Source: DATKWD01 sp963704815 | GTDB lineage: Bacteria; Actinomycetota; Acidimicrobiia; Acidimicrobiales; Salinilacustritrichaceae | Assembly (NCBI GenBank): GCA_963704815.1 | Contig: CAVPHU010000001.1 | Span: forward strand, 1,736,001 to 1,800,000 | Direction: 5' to 3' | DNA: 64,000 nt | Shown here: positions 44,354 through 54,033 of the stretch, piece by piece | Position numbering within the stretch: position 1 is the first letter of the stretch | How the letters are laid out: every line of letters starts with the position of its first letter | Translations under genes and position numbers: made by a program | The notes under the pieces: model-generated | What the model was told of the DNA's origin: nothing | What the model saw: the letters and a program-made list of their open reading frames with translations, nothing else | Database searches by the model: none

Positions 44354-44672
44354 GAGGCCCGACACCGAAGATCTCGACGCCGAGCGATCCTCCGTTGGCG
44401 TCGACGGCGCCGGTGATCAAGGGAGAATCGTCCCGAGACAGAGACGCTGTTGCATTGGCGGATCGGGTGGCACCGTTGCGTTGATCGATCGACGGGCGCG
44501 GCTTGCTGGGTTGGTGCCGGGGTTCGGTTCGATCACCTCGACGAGTTGATCGAAGGCTGCCGCCACGCGCAACCGTTCATGGCGGGCTTCTATGACCGGT
44601 GGGTGATCTCGGGCCCGAACCTGGCGGGTCAGCCGCCGCTACTCCACTGCGACGAGATGACTTCTTGGTCGA

Positions 44673-44790
44673 GTACGCAGAGGACACTCACGTACGCAGA
44701 GGTCAACGGCCGCAACGGCGATCGGCTCGATCGCGGTTGCCCAGGTCAGCGCAGTGACGGGGTCGATGACACCGAGGCCAGCGGACGCCG
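44673..44790. repeat. Dispersed intergenic repeat, copy 2 of 3
   Basis: It contains GTACGCAGAGGACACTC, the second GTACGCAGAGG and GTCAACGGCCG, then GTTGCCCAGGTCAGCGCAGTGACG. The distal part overlaps the last codons of nrfD. The gap 44354-44745 otherwise holds no recognisable gene. Confidence 0.7.
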
Positions 44791-45696
44791 GAGCAGAGTC
44801 TGGGCACTCCCCGGGTCCGTCTGCGGCAGGTCGACCAGTGCCGAGCGCACCATCCATGCGACGGTCAGCGCTCCGGCGAGCCCGACCGCGGCGGCCACCG
44901 CGGCCGGCGTCGCCACGACCACGATCGCCACCACGACGGGGCCGACGAACGCGGCCACGTCGACGAGGCGAAGACGTGCCGTCGGATATCGCCGTTGCAT
45001 CTCTGGGCCGAGATCGTGTCGCAGCAGCCACATCGGCATCATCGACCCGACGGCGAGCACCGCCGACGCCCAACGCGTCGCGTCCGTCGCAACGTTCTCG
45101 TCGGCAATGGCAGCGATCACCAAGGCCACAGCCGATCCGAGCCAAAGCCCGGAGACACAAAGGTACGCGCTCAGCCAACGGCCGTCTCGCCACCCGGGTT
45201 GTGCCGTCGTGCTGAAGAGCACGCCCTTGTAGAGCAGTGCACCACAGGCGGGCACGAGGGCGATCGTGGCCAGCGCGAGCGCAAGGTCTCCCGTCCACGA
45301 CGGCGGCTCGGTGAACCAGTCGAGGACGCCGACGACTGCCGGCACCGCCGCGCACGCCATGAAGGCCGACAACATCCAGACGCCCACCGACATCGGTGTC
45401 TCGGGCTTGAACACCCGGAGCATGTGGAACACTCTCCACGGATCGCCCAGACTCAGGGCCAGCACCGCGAGGTCCAGCGCCACGAGAACCAGCGCCAGCG
45501 GCCAACCGACATGGATGACCCACCGGGCGTCGTCACCGACGACGAGGCGCACGAGGGTGACCACGATGAACGTGCCGACGCCGAGGTTGTTCAGAGAGAT
45601 GTCGGCGGTCGCCGACACACCGCGCCATGGCGAGGCATGTGCTCCCACCTGGTCCTCGTAGCCCGTGCGCAGTGCCGGGGCGGGCCGTGTGCCCAT
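44746..45696 (-). CDS. nrfD: NrfD/PsrC-type membrane subunit
   Basis: This 316-aa membrane protein has about eight helices (VIHVGWPLALVLVALDLAVL, LALALATIALVPACGALLYKG) typical of NrfD/PsrC quinone-interacting subunits. It would take electrons from the Fe-S subunit to menaquinone. ATG 45694-45696 shares a base with the FdhB stop (TGATG). The 3' end runs into dispersed repeat copy 2, so the last ~15 residues (LASVSSTPSLR) may be repeat-derived. Confidence 0.88.
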   Translation of the reverse strand: MGTRPAPALRTGYEDQVGAHASPWRGVSATADISLNNLGVGTFIVVTLVRLVVGDDARWVIHVGWPLALVLVALDLAVLALSLGDPWRVFHMLRVFKPETPMSVGVWMLSAFMACAAVPAVVGVLDWFTEPPSWTGDLALALATIALVPACGALLYKGVLFSTTAQPGWRDGRWLSAYLCVSGLWLGSAVALVIAAIADENVATDATRWASAVLAVGSMMPMWLLRHDLGPEMQRRYPTARLRLVDVAAFVGPVVVAIVVVATPAAVAAAVGLAGALTVAWMVRSALVDLPQTDPGSAQTLLRRPLASVSSTPSLR

Positions 45697-46676
45697 CAGC
45701 TCGCCACCATCAACGTGAGCACCAGAACCGCCAGCGCGATGCCGAAGACCGCCGCCCCGCGCAGGTAGTCACCGACCATGTTGGTCCAGGGGTCGACCGG
45801 TTCGTCGGGAAGGCCGTACACACGCGCCGGCCGGATCAGCAGATAGAAGCTGTGCAGCGCCGAATAGCGCTCGGATTCCTCGGCGCCGTAGAGGTGGGCC
45901 GAGCCGACGCCGCGCTCGTGGAGCGTGGCGACACGATCACGTGCCTCCTCACGGAGCTCGTCGATCGGGCCGAACCTGATCGACTGGGTCGGGCAGGCCT
46001 TGGCGCACGCCGGCGTGAGGTCGTCGGTGAGTCGGTCGTAGCAAAGCGTGCACTTGTGCGAATGCCCGTCGAGTTCGCTCTCGGCGGGCACCCCGAACGG
46101 GCAGGCGCTCACGCACGCTCCACACCCGGTGCAGATGTCGGGTTGGATCACCACACTCGAGAACTCCGAGTGGACGATCGCGCCCGTCGGGCACGACTTG
46201 TGGCAGGGCGCGCTCACACAGTGCTTGCACGAGTCGCTCATCATCAGCCAGTGACCCGACTTCGGTTCGGCGAGCAGCGCGATCAGGTCGAACTCGCCCC
46301 CGTCACGAATGTCCGACGGCGGCAGCGGCGTCGCTGGGCTCGCTGGTTCGTCGGCAGACTCGTCACCCGTCTCGTCGAACGACTCGATGAACTTCACGTG
46401 GCGCCACGAGGTCGCCGACAGCGCCTCGGTGTGGTCGTACGACGGGCGCCACCCGTTGGTCGCGTCGGCCGGTAGGAGATTCCACTCCTTGCAGGCCACC
46501 TCGCACGCCTTGCACCCGATGCACACCGTCGTATCGGTGAAGAACCCCATCGGGCTCACGGGCGGCGGCTCGGCCGGGCGCTCGAACGCATACCAGATCC
46601 TGCCGAGCCCACGCGGACGCGACGGACCCTCTCGCGCCGGTCGATCGACGACCTCGAACTCGGGGATGCCGGTCAT
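45696..46676 (-). CDS. fdhB: Formate dehydrogenase iron-sulfur subunit (FdhB/HybA type)
   Basis: This 326-aa protein has four ferredoxin-like cysteine clusters: CIGCKACEVACKEWN, CKHCVSAPCHKSC, CTGCGACVSACPFG and CTLCYDRL...CAKACP. A C-terminal transmembrane helix (AAVFGIALAVLVLTLMVAS) anchors it. It relays electrons from FdhA to the NrfD subunit. ATG 46674-46676 overlaps the fdhA stop by 4 bp. Confidence 0.92.
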   Translation of the reverse strand: MTGIPEFEVVDRPAREGPSRPRGLGRIWYAFERPAEPPPVSPMGFFTDTTVCIGCKACEVACKEWNLLPADATNGWRPSYDHTEALSATSWRHVKFIESFDETGDESADEPASPATPLPPSDIRDGGEFDLIALLAEPKSGHWLMMSDSCKHCVSAPCHKSCPTGAIVHSEFSSVVIQPDICTGCGACVSACPFGVPAESELDGHSHKCTLCYDRLTDDLTPACAKACPTQSIRFGPIDELREEARDRVATLHERGVGSAHLYGAEESERYSALHSFYLLIRPARVYGLPDEPVDPWTNMVGDYLRGAAVFGIALAVLVLTLMVAS

Positions 46677-49600
46677 GTCTTCTCCTGCCAGCCGTACGGC
46701 TGTGCCGCCCATTCGGTCTCGGCGATCGGGATGCCGAGCTTCGGTTCGGTCTCCGTGGCCACCGGAGTCGCCGACGATGCCCCGTCGAGTCGACCCGCTC
46801 GCAGCGCGCACACGAACGACTTCGCTCCATGGATGTCGGAATCGGCCGAAAGCAGCATGGCAGTGAGGTCGTTGCCCGATGCTCCGACGATCTCACCCTG
46901 GTAGCCGAACTGGCTGACGATGCCGACCGTGTGGACCACCCGATCGTGCACCAGCATCGGCTGGATCCGGTCGGTCACCAGCGCTCGGGCCTCGATCTCG
47001 CCGCGCGGCGACGACACGACCACCCAACCGCCGTCGGCGACCCCCTCCGCGGCGGCGAGGTCGTGGTCGATCTCGACGAACATCGCCGGTTGGAGTTCGG
47101 TGAGCCAACTGTCGTATCTGGTGCTCATGAAGTGCTCGGTGAGGTGATAGGTGGTGGCGACGTGCGGGAACGCATCGGGCCGGTCGCTGCGCACCCCGCC
47201 GTAGGGATTGTCGGGCGAGTCGATGATCTTCGTCAGTGGATCTGTCGTCTCTTCGTGCATCGAAACCGCGACCGGCGACTCGAACGGCTCGTAGTACACC
47301 GGCAGCGGCCCGTCGGCCATGCCGAACGGGGTGAACAACCAGGCGGTGCCGTCGGGGTGCACGACGAACGGCCCGTCCCCGGGGATCGAGTCGGTGCCCC
47401 GTGCTCCGGGGTCGGGTCGTGACGTCGGCGGCAGCGTGGCAGCGAACTGCGGTGTGTCGTGGCCGGTCCAGCGACCGGCGGCCTCGTCCCACCACACCAA
47501 CGCCTTGCGCTCGGACCACGGGCGTCCTGCCGGGTCGGCCGACGCCCGGTTGTAGAGGATGCGGACGTCACCGGGCCAGGCCCAGCCCCAATCGGGGAAC
47601 ACGCCGGCGGCGTTGACGTTGCCGTCGATGCGAGCGCTGAGGTTGGTGTCCGGCGCGGGGAAGACGCCGCAGTAGAGCCGACTGCCGCACGCCGTGGAGC
47701 CATCGCCGGCCAGCTCACCCGGACCGCTCAGGTGCTCGCCCGTCGCGACGCGGTAGCCGTTGATCTCGCGCAGCACCCGAAGCGGGTCGGGCTCGTCCTC
47801 GCCGTCGGCGCAGTAGTCCCATGCGAGGTGCTGGATCGGCGCGTCGCCGGGGCGCGTCGAGTCGGCGTAGAGCTCCTGGAGGCGCCGCCCGAGGTGATAC
47901 CACCACCAGAGATCGGACTTGCAGTCGCCGGGGGGCTCGACGACCCGATCATGCCATTGCACCAGCCGTTCGGTATTCGTCATCGTCCCCGACTTCTCCG
48001 TCGACGCAGCGACCGGGAGCAGGAACACCTCGGTGCCGACCTCCACCGTGGGTGGCCCTCCTGGGTCGGCGTACCACGCGCTCGCACTCTCGGTCTCGAA
48101 CAGGTCCATCACCACGAGCCACCGGAGCTTGCGCAGCGCCCGTCGCCGCATCTTCGAGTTCGGTCCCGACACGGCGACGTTCTGCCCGAACAGGAACAGC
48201 CCCTCGATCGTTCCCTCGTCCATCTTGCGGAAGATCGACATGTCCGACATGTCCTCGTCGATCTTCGGCAGCCACGGGTACCCGAAATCGTTGTCGGGCG
48301 TCGAGTCGTCCCCGTACCAGGCCCGGAGCAGGCTGATCAGGAAGTGTCGAAACCCGTCGGCGAAGGGCCCCTGCTCGGTGTCGAGCTTCCACATGCCGTC
48401 GTCCACGTCGCCTCGGCGAGCGCCGTGGAAGCGACCGTTGGCGAGATAGTCGTCGAGCGTTGCCTGACCCTCGACCGCTCGGGGCATCGGCAGGTAGTTG
48501 GGCAGGGTGTTGTAGAGCAGGGAGATGTCGGTGGCGCCCTGCACGTTGGCGTGTCCGCGCAGGGCGGTGATGCCACCGCCGGGACGCCCGATGTTGCCCA
48601 GGAGCAGTTGCAGGATGGCTGCGGCGCGGACCGTCTGCGGGCCGGTGCTGTGCTGTGTGAAGCCGAGGGCGAACGCCAGGTTGGTGGTGTGCTCGCGGCC
48701 CGAGTTGCGACAGAGCAGTTCTGCGATCTTGACCACGTCGGCCGGGCGGCAGCCGCAGACGGCGGCGACCGCCTCGGGTGTGTAGCGGTCGACGTGTCGG
48801 CGCAGGATCTGCAGCACGCACCGCGGATCGGTCATGGTCGGGTCGGTCCGCGGAAGGCCAGGGGTGCCGTCCGGCCCCGGTTCGAACTGGTAGTCCCAGG
48901 CGTGCGGCGCGAGACGGTAGCTGTGGGTATCGGCGTCGTAGCCGACGAACAGTCCGGACTGTTCGTCGAAGTCGTAGTCGTCGGAGATCAGCGTGGCTGC
49001 GTTCGTGTAGTGGACGACGTACTCCTCGAACCAGCGCTCACCCTCGAGCACGTACCGGATCATCCCGAGCAGGAACGCGAGATCGGTGCCCGGGCGGATC
49101 GCCAAGTGGACGTCGGCGACCGCAGAGGTCCGGGTGAACCGGGGGTCGATGTGGATGATCGTCGCGCCGTTGCGTTGCGCCTCGACGGGCCAGTGGAACC
49201 CGACCGGGTGCGATTCGGCCATGTTCGATCCCATGATCAACACACAGTCGCTGTTGACCATGTCGCGGGGCGGGTTGCTGGCGGCCCCGAAGCCGAATGT
49301 GGGGGCCAGACCGGCCACCGTCGACGAATGTCAAATACGAGCTTGGTTCTCCACGCCCAGCACGCCGAGGCCGCCCTTCAGCAGCTTCGATGCGAGATAG
49401 ACCTCCTCGTTGTCCGCCGCCGAACCGCCGATCATCGCCATGTTCTTGACGTGGTTGACGGTGATGCCATGGGTGTCGTGTTCGATCAGGCCGTCGTCAC
49501 GGGTCTCCTTGACCAGCTGGGCGATCCGCTCGAGCGCCCACTCCACCGAACGGTCCTCCCACGTGTCGCTGTTCGGCGCCCGGTACTTGAGCGTCGTGAC

Positions 49601-49852
49601 GCGGTGCGGATTCGCGACGAGTTGCAGGGTGTTGGCACCCTTCGGGCACAGTCGACCTTCGTTGACCGGGCTACGGGGGTCGCCTTCGATGTCGACGATC
49701 TCGCCGCCCTTCATGTAGGCCAGCTGGCTGCACCCGACTGCGCAGTAGGGGCACACCGAGTGGTGGACGTCCGCGCCTCTCAGTCGCGTGTGGCTCGAAA
49801 CCGTGCGGGGGCTGACCGGTTCACGACGCGACCTGCGGTCGCCGCTCACCAC
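46673..49852 (-). CDS. fdhA: Selenocysteine-containing formate dehydrogenase, catalytic (Mo/W-bisMGD) subunit
   Basis: This ~1059-aa enzyme oxidises formate to CO2. The 4Fe-4S motif is C34-x2-C37-x3-C41-x27-C69 (SVCPYCAVGC, RLCPKG). At 49331-49333 an in-frame TGA lies in NQARI-TGA-HSSTVAGLAPTFG, exactly where FdnG/FdhH-type enzymes carry selenocysteine; Sec would be residue 174. The frame is identical on both sides and a SECIS-like hairpin follows. The molybdopterin and C-terminal MGD domains are intact (IMGSNMAESHPVG, THRYDSWLTELQP-like region). No twin-arginine signal is evident, so the subunit may face the cytoplasm. The start is GTG 49850-49852 behind AGGAG. Confidence 0.9.
49302..49319 (-). 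promoter_or_regulatory. Bacterial SECIS-like hairpin downstream of the UGA codon
   Basis: In the mRNA, eleven bases after the UGA, GG-U-GGCC-GGUCU-GGCC-CC can fold. It gives a stem GG/CC, one bulged U, a GGCC/GGCC upper stem and the apical loop GGUCU. A bulged U and a GGUCU loop are the SelB-recognition features of the E. coli fdhF element. The position lies within the coding frame, as bacterial SECIS elements do. Confidence 0.8.
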
Positions 49853-50037
49853 CGGATCAGCTCCTGGTCACCGGACAATCCGTCGCTTCGAGTCATGCTC
49901 GCGGGCCTCCGTATCAGCGTGGGTTCCACGTCCTATTCAAGTCGCTGCCGCACCGGCAACGCATCCCCCAATGCGGATGACTCTCGGGCGCCCCTCGATC
50001 GAGAATACGGCGCACATGCTCGGGAAAGGCGACGTGC

Positions 50038-51066
50038 TCAACCGGTTGCGGGCGGCGTCTCCGGCGTTCCTTCGTCCGGCAGCAGACCCTTCTGATCGAG
50101 GCGGTACAGCAAGCCGAATGCGGGGAAGACCAACACGATCGCCAGTCCGGTCGCGATCGTGACGGCCCAGATGGTCCCCGATGTGGCCGCGCCGGCTTCG
50201 ACCGTCAAGGTCTCGGGCAGCAGGTAGTCCCACTGTGCGATTCCCCACGCCGCGATGACCGACACGACGGCGCCGATGGCCGTCAGTCGGGCGCCCCGGT
50301 GCTGCGAACGCGAGAGCAGCCAGAGCGTGGCCAACCCGCACAGCGCAGACACGATGACGAACACCAGCCCACGCGACCGCAGGCCGTCGAAGAGGTACTC
50401 GGCATCGTTCGCGAGCACGACGATTCCGCCGAGCGCGACCACACCAGCGACAACGCCGGCGCCCAAGGCGCGACGACGGAAGTACTCGACCATGGCGTCG
50501 TCGGACAGGCGGCGGGCATCCCACACCAGATAGGTGGCCGCCAGGAAGGCGACGACGCACACTGCGAGCACGCCGCCGAGGATCGATGTCGGGTTCACCC
50601 AGCTGTCGACAGGGTCACCCGCCACGCCGCCGTCGGGAACCCTTCCTGATGCGATCCCACCGGCGACGGCACCGAGGCAGTACGGCACCAGCACCGACGA
50701 CGTCGCGAAGACGGCGCCGAACGCTCGTCTGTCTCGTGTGGTCAACAGGGCGTGACGAAACGCGAAGCTCGACCCTCGCAGGAGAATCCCGAGCGCGGCG
50801 ATCGAGATGGGCACGAACATCGTGAGGGTGATCGATGCAAAGGCCTCGGGGAAGCACGTCCAGAGCACCACGAGCACGAAGATCAGCCACACGTGGTTCG
50901 CTTCCCACACCGGTCCGATCGAGTGATCGATGACTGCTCTGGGCTTCTCGCCGCGATCGGTGCCCCCTGCGGTGAGATCCCAGAAGCCCGCTCCGAAATC
51001 GGCTCCCCCGAAGATCGCATACCCGGTGATCGCGATGAACAGGATGATTGCCGCGACGGTGCTCAT
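50038..51066 (-). CDS. cydB: Cytochrome bd ubiquinol/menaquinol oxidase subunit II
   Basis: This 342-aa membrane protein begins STVAAIILFIAITGYAIFGG and DFGAGFWDL, then PVWEANHVWLIFVLVVLWT, all diagnostic for CydB. ATG 51064-51066 overlaps the cydA stop by 4 bp. With CydA it forms a high-affinity terminal oxidase. A 185-bp gap follows before fdhA on the same strand, so formate dehydrogenase may be read from the same or an adjacent promoter. Confidence 0.93.
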   Translation of the reverse strand: MSTVAAIILFIAITGYAIFGGADFGAGFWDLTAGGTDRGEKPRAVIDHSIGPVWEANHVWLIFVLVVLWTCFPEAFASITLTMFVPISIAALGILLRGSSFAFRHALLTTRDRRAFGAVFATSSVLVPYCLGAVAGGIASGRVPDGGVAGDPVDSWVNPTSILGGVLAVCVVAFLAATYLVWDARRLSDDAMVEYFRRRALGAGVVAGVVALGGIVVLANDAEYLFDGLRSRGLVFVIVSALCGLATLWLLSRSQHRGARLTAIGAVVSVIAAWGIAQWDYLLPETLTVEAGAATSGTIWAVTIATGLAIVLVFPAFGLLYRLDQKGLLPDEGTPETPPATG

Positions 51067-52496
51067 GGTGCACCCACCGGCGTCTTGTCGTCGGCGTCGG
51101 ATCCGATGACGGAGTCGTGGGTCGGCGCGTACGGGGTGTCGTGCTCGGCGGAGGACTCGAGGCGGAACCGCCGGCTCATCCGTCGAAGTACGTAGATCGT
51201 CGCCACGGCCAGAGCCGCATACACCCCGACGAACACGATGAAGGTGATCCACACGCCGGTGTTCTGCGTCGCCGCCTCCTCGACGGTCATCAACTCATAG
51301 ACGATCCACGGTTGTCGACCCACCTCGCTGACCACCCATCCGGCCTCCATGGTGATCACCGACAACACACCACACGACGCGGCGACCCAGAGGAACAACC
51401 TGCTGCGCGGCATGTCTCGTCGGAACAGCCAGGTCCCTCCCCACCACAGCGCGATCAGGAAAAGCATCGTTCCCAGTCCCACCATCACATCCCACGCGAG
51501 ATGCACCGTGTTGACCTGTCGCACCGTGGGGATCTCGTCGGGCGGGAACGAATCGAGGCCTTGGACGACCGTGCTCGTGCCCGTACTCGGGTCCGACAGG
51601 ATCGACGCGAGCCCAGGGATCGGAATCCCACCACTGACCGTTCCGTCGTCGTTCAAGCGACCGAGGAGTGTCTCAGGTACATCGCTCGAGGTCTCGGGCA
51701 CGAGTTCGATCGCGGCGAACTTGATCGGCTGGTTGTTGTAGACCCAGCGTGCGAGCGAGTCGCCGATGCCCATCTGAAACGGCATGGCAACGGCAGCGAC
51801 GGTGAACGGGATGATCAGGCCCAACCGGTGATATCGATCACGGCGGCCGCGCAACATGCCCACCGCGTAGACCGAGGCGACCATGAACCCACCCACGATG
51901 TACGCGGCGAAGATCATGTGCAACGACATCAGCGGCATGGCGTCGTTGAAGATCACCCCCAACGGGTCGACCTCGATGATGTTTCCGCTGGCATCGAGCG
52001 TGAAGCCCTCAGGCGAGTTCATCCACGCATTGGCGGAGACCACCGCGGCGCTGCCGAGCACCCCGGTGAACACGATCGGCACTCCGGTCCAGAAATGCGC
52101 CCACGGCGACAGCCGCCGCCAGCCGAAGATGTAGATCGCGACGAAGATCGCCTCCGTGAAGAAGAAGATGCCCTCGAACGCGAACGGTATGCCGAACGCT
52201 TCACCCCATTGGCCCATGAAGTCCGGCCACAACAACCCGAACTGGAACGAGAGCATCGTGCCGGTGACTGCGCCGACGGCGAACGTCACCGCCATGTACT
52301 TCGACCAGCGCTGGGCCAACAGGAGCGCGTCGGCGTCGTCCTTCTTGATCCCTCGATAGTTGGCGATCAGGGTCATGAACGCCCACGAAACCCCGAGCGG
52401 CACGAGGATGATGTGAACGGCCAGAGTGAACGCCATCTGGGCCCGGGCCCACGGAACGGGGTCGATGGCAGCGACCAAGTCGAACGCAGCGGTCAT
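51063..52496 (-). CDS. cydA: Cytochrome bd ubiquinol/menaquinol oxidase subunit I
   Basis: This 477-aa protein carries the haem-ligand histidine in FTLAVHIILVPLGV (near residue 28), FEGIFFFTEAIFVAIYIFGW, the second haem region LMSLHMIFAAYIVGG, and the quinol-site motif VGRQPWIVYE. The Q-loop between helices 6 and 7 is short, as in Gram-positive-type CydA. The start is ATG 52494-52496. The first 65 bp are duplicated at 53101-53165. cydB follows with a 4-bp overlap. Confidence 0.94.
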   Translation of the reverse strand: MTAAFDLVAAIDPVPWARAQMAFTLAVHIILVPLGVSWAFMTLIANYRGIKKDDADALLLAQRWSKYMAVTFAVGAVTGTMLSFQFGLLWPDFMGQWGEAFGIPFAFEGIFFFTEAIFVAIYIFGWRRLSPWAHFWTGVPIVFTGVLGSAAVVSANAWMNSPEGFTLDASGNIIEVDPLGVIFNDAMPLMSLHMIFAAYIVGGFMVASVYAVGMLRGRRDRYHRLGLIIPFTVAAVAMPFQMGIGDSLARWVYNNQPIKFAAIELVPETSSDVPETLLGRLNDDGTVSGGIPIPGLASILSDPSTGTSTVVQGLDSFPPDEIPTVRQVNTVHLAWDVMVGLGTMLFLIALWWGGTWLFRRDMPRSRLFLWVAASCGVLSVITMEAGWVVSEVGRQPWIVYELMTVEEAATQNTGVWITFIVFVGVYAALAVATIYVLRRMSRRFRLESSAEHDTPYAPTHDSVIGSDADDKTPVGAP

Positions 52497-52499
52497 TGG

Positions 52500-52756
52500 T
52501 CATCCCTTTCGGTACAGCGTGTCGAAGTTGGGCCGGACCACCTCTTTGAAGTCCGAACTCGGGAACTCGCGGATGTGGACGAACGTGTTGATCGGGCCAT
52601 GACCCGGCTTCTCGCCCGGCGGGTTGTTGGTCATCTGACCTCGGGTGGTCTCCATCGTCACCAACGGATACAGGTACACGTAGGCGTTGAGTACACCTAG
52701 GCGTTGAGGCCGATGTCGGCGATCTGGTCGTCGGACAGTTCGTCGGGTGGGTTCAT
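52500..52756 (-). pseudogene. DUF1254 protein, 5' fragment with internal duplication
   Basis: ATG 52754-52756 begins NPPDELSDDQIADIGLNA and then hits TAG. The cause is a short tandem duplication of CTCAACGCCTA(G/C)GTGTA (about 17 bp). After it the frame continues YVYLYPLVTMETTRGQM and FVHIREFPSSDFKEVVRPN, ending NFDTLYRKG-stop. This is the N-terminal DUF1254 motif of a ~450-aa family, so the 3' four-fifths are missing. The stop lies 4 bp from the cydA start, suggesting that the junction arose by recombination at cydA. Confidence 0.75.
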
Positions 52757-52875
52757 GGTCACGGGCCTCCTCAGGGTGTCGTCGTTGCCGGAATTCAATC
52801 GCAGCAGCGTCGATGACGCCTCGCCCGAAATGGATGAACGTCGAGCGCCCGCCCGGCTCCGAAGTCGAGGACGCG

Positions 52876-53057
52876 TCAGTATCGGGCAACCCGGCGGTCC
52901 TGCACCACGTACGCCAAGATCAGCGAGAGCGGGAAGAAGAACAGGCTGAGAATGAAGAAGCCGAGCCAACTGTGCCCTTCCGTCGCGCAACTCTGGCAGG
53001 CCAGAACGCAATCAGGATCCAGATGATCAGCCCGATGATCCCACCGAAAGACCACAT
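52876..53057 (-). CDS. Two-helix small membrane protein (frameshifted)
   Basis: ATG 53055-53057 with AAGGAG upstream starts MWSFGGIIGLIIWILIAFWPARVARRKG. In another frame it continues HSWLGFFILSLFFFPLSLILAYVV and ends ARY. One missing base near 52985 would join the two into a ~60-aa two-helix protein. The strong ribosome site supports it as a real gene. The family is unknown; small PMP3/DUF-like membrane proteins look similar. Confidence 0.6.
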
Positions 53058-53100
53058 GCACTACTCCTTCTCGTCGAGTCCGACCTCAGAGGTCGGCACT

Positions 53101-53165
53101 GGCCCGGGCCCAAGGAACGGGGTCGATGGCAGCGACCAAGTCGAACGCAGCGGTCGTTGGTCATC
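53101..53165 (-). repeat. Duplicate of the cydA 5' end
   Basis: These 65 bp match 52440-52504, the first ~20 codons and immediate leader of cydA, with two mismatches. On the minus strand it reads the FDLVAAIDPVPWARA start without further cydA sequence. The copy begins exactly at the DUF4386 stop codon (53161-53163). Confidence 0.88.
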
Positions 53166-53838
53166 GCGACATGTCTATGGCAGCACCTGGAATCTCGTCC
53201 TTCAGGAGGATCACACCCACCCAGACGAACCACACGATGAGGCCGATGCCGAACACTCCGCCGATGTCTTCGAGCGCGGGAATGACCGTGATGAGGCCGG
53301 CAACCCCTGCCACCAAGCCGAGGTAGTTCAACCCTCGTGGAAGTGCCGCGGTCCTCAACGCTGCCCAACTCACGAGCAGTACCCAGACGCCGCCCACGAT
53401 CTCGTTGCCACCGCCCAATCCGTTCGAGACAGAGTCGAGGGCGGACCAGACGGGCTCGGCTCCGGCGGGGTCGGCGTCGTAGAGGTCGGCGACCGTGCCG
53501 ATGGCGATGTTGGAGACCATGCCCGCGGCCAACACCAGACCGGACCAGATGAACCCGAAGATTCCGGCGACCTGCGCCATCCCGGGTGAACGGGCAGTCA
53601 GCCGTTCACGGAGAGCGAGCACGACCGGAACGAGAGCGATCCCGAACACGATGAAGATGACCAAGTTCCAGATGTACAACGCCGCCTGGTTGTCGACCAG
53701 GAAGGACACGGACTCTTCGGGAGTCGGGTCACCGCTCGTGTAGTCGGTCAACAACGTGGCGAACAGTGCGATGCCGAAGAGGAACGTCCCGGCAGCCACC
53801 AAGGCGGCCATGCCACCACTCTTCCGGTTGCGATCCAT
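53161..53838 (-). CDS. DUF4386 family membrane protein
   Basis: This 225-aa protein has about six transmembrane helices (AALVAAGTFLFGIALFATLL, YIWNLVIFIVFGIALVPVVLAL, IFGFIWSGLVLAAGMVSN) as in DUF4386 proteins. ATG 53836-53838 has AGGAGA upstream. The function is unknown. Its stop codon lies in the duplicated cydA leader. Confidence 0.78.
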   Translation of the reverse strand: MDRNRKSGGMAALVAAGTFLFGIALFATLLTDYTSGDPTPEESVSFLVDNQAALYIWNLVIFIVFGIALVPVVLALRERLTARSPGMAQVAGIFGFIWSGLVLAAGMVSNIAIGTVADLYDADPAGAEPVWSALDSVSNGLGGGNEIVGGVWVLLVSWAALRTAALPRGLNYLGLVAGVAGLITVIPALEDIGGVFGIGLIVWFVWVGVILLKDEIPGAAIDMSR

Positions 53839-54033
53839 CGTTCGTCTCCTGTCCAAGGTTCGGTCGTGACCCGCAGCAACACCGGGGCGCTGCAGGGCTG
53901 TGGCTCAGCTTGATCGACAGGTGCGACGAAACCCAGGGTCGTTGGTCCTCGGGACCAAAGCCTCTGGGGTCATCGCCGCAGGCGCGATGACCATGGACGG
54001 CGTGGAGAGGTCTTGGATTTCGGAGGGCTGAAC

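Noticed and set aside
44354..44672. Possible transposase remnant upstream of repeat copy 2
   Set aside because: Short stretches looked like protein (RFDHLDELIEG), but no transposase motif, terminal inverted repeats or target duplication could be seen.
46673..49852. Formate dehydrogenase as two separate genes or a pseudogene split at 49331-49333
   Set aside because: The stop is in frame, at the known selenocysteine site, and is followed by a SECIS-like hairpin. One selenoprotein explains it better.
47459..50095. Long plus-strand open frame (878 codons) opposite fdhA
   Set aside because: It lies antisense to the formate dehydrogenase gene and has low-complexity, Arg/Val-rich content with no domain. 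High-GC third positions create such shadow frames.
51048..52700. Plus-strand open frame of 550 codons
   Set aside because: It is antisense to cydA, and the product is a His/Asp/Arg-rich composition artefact.
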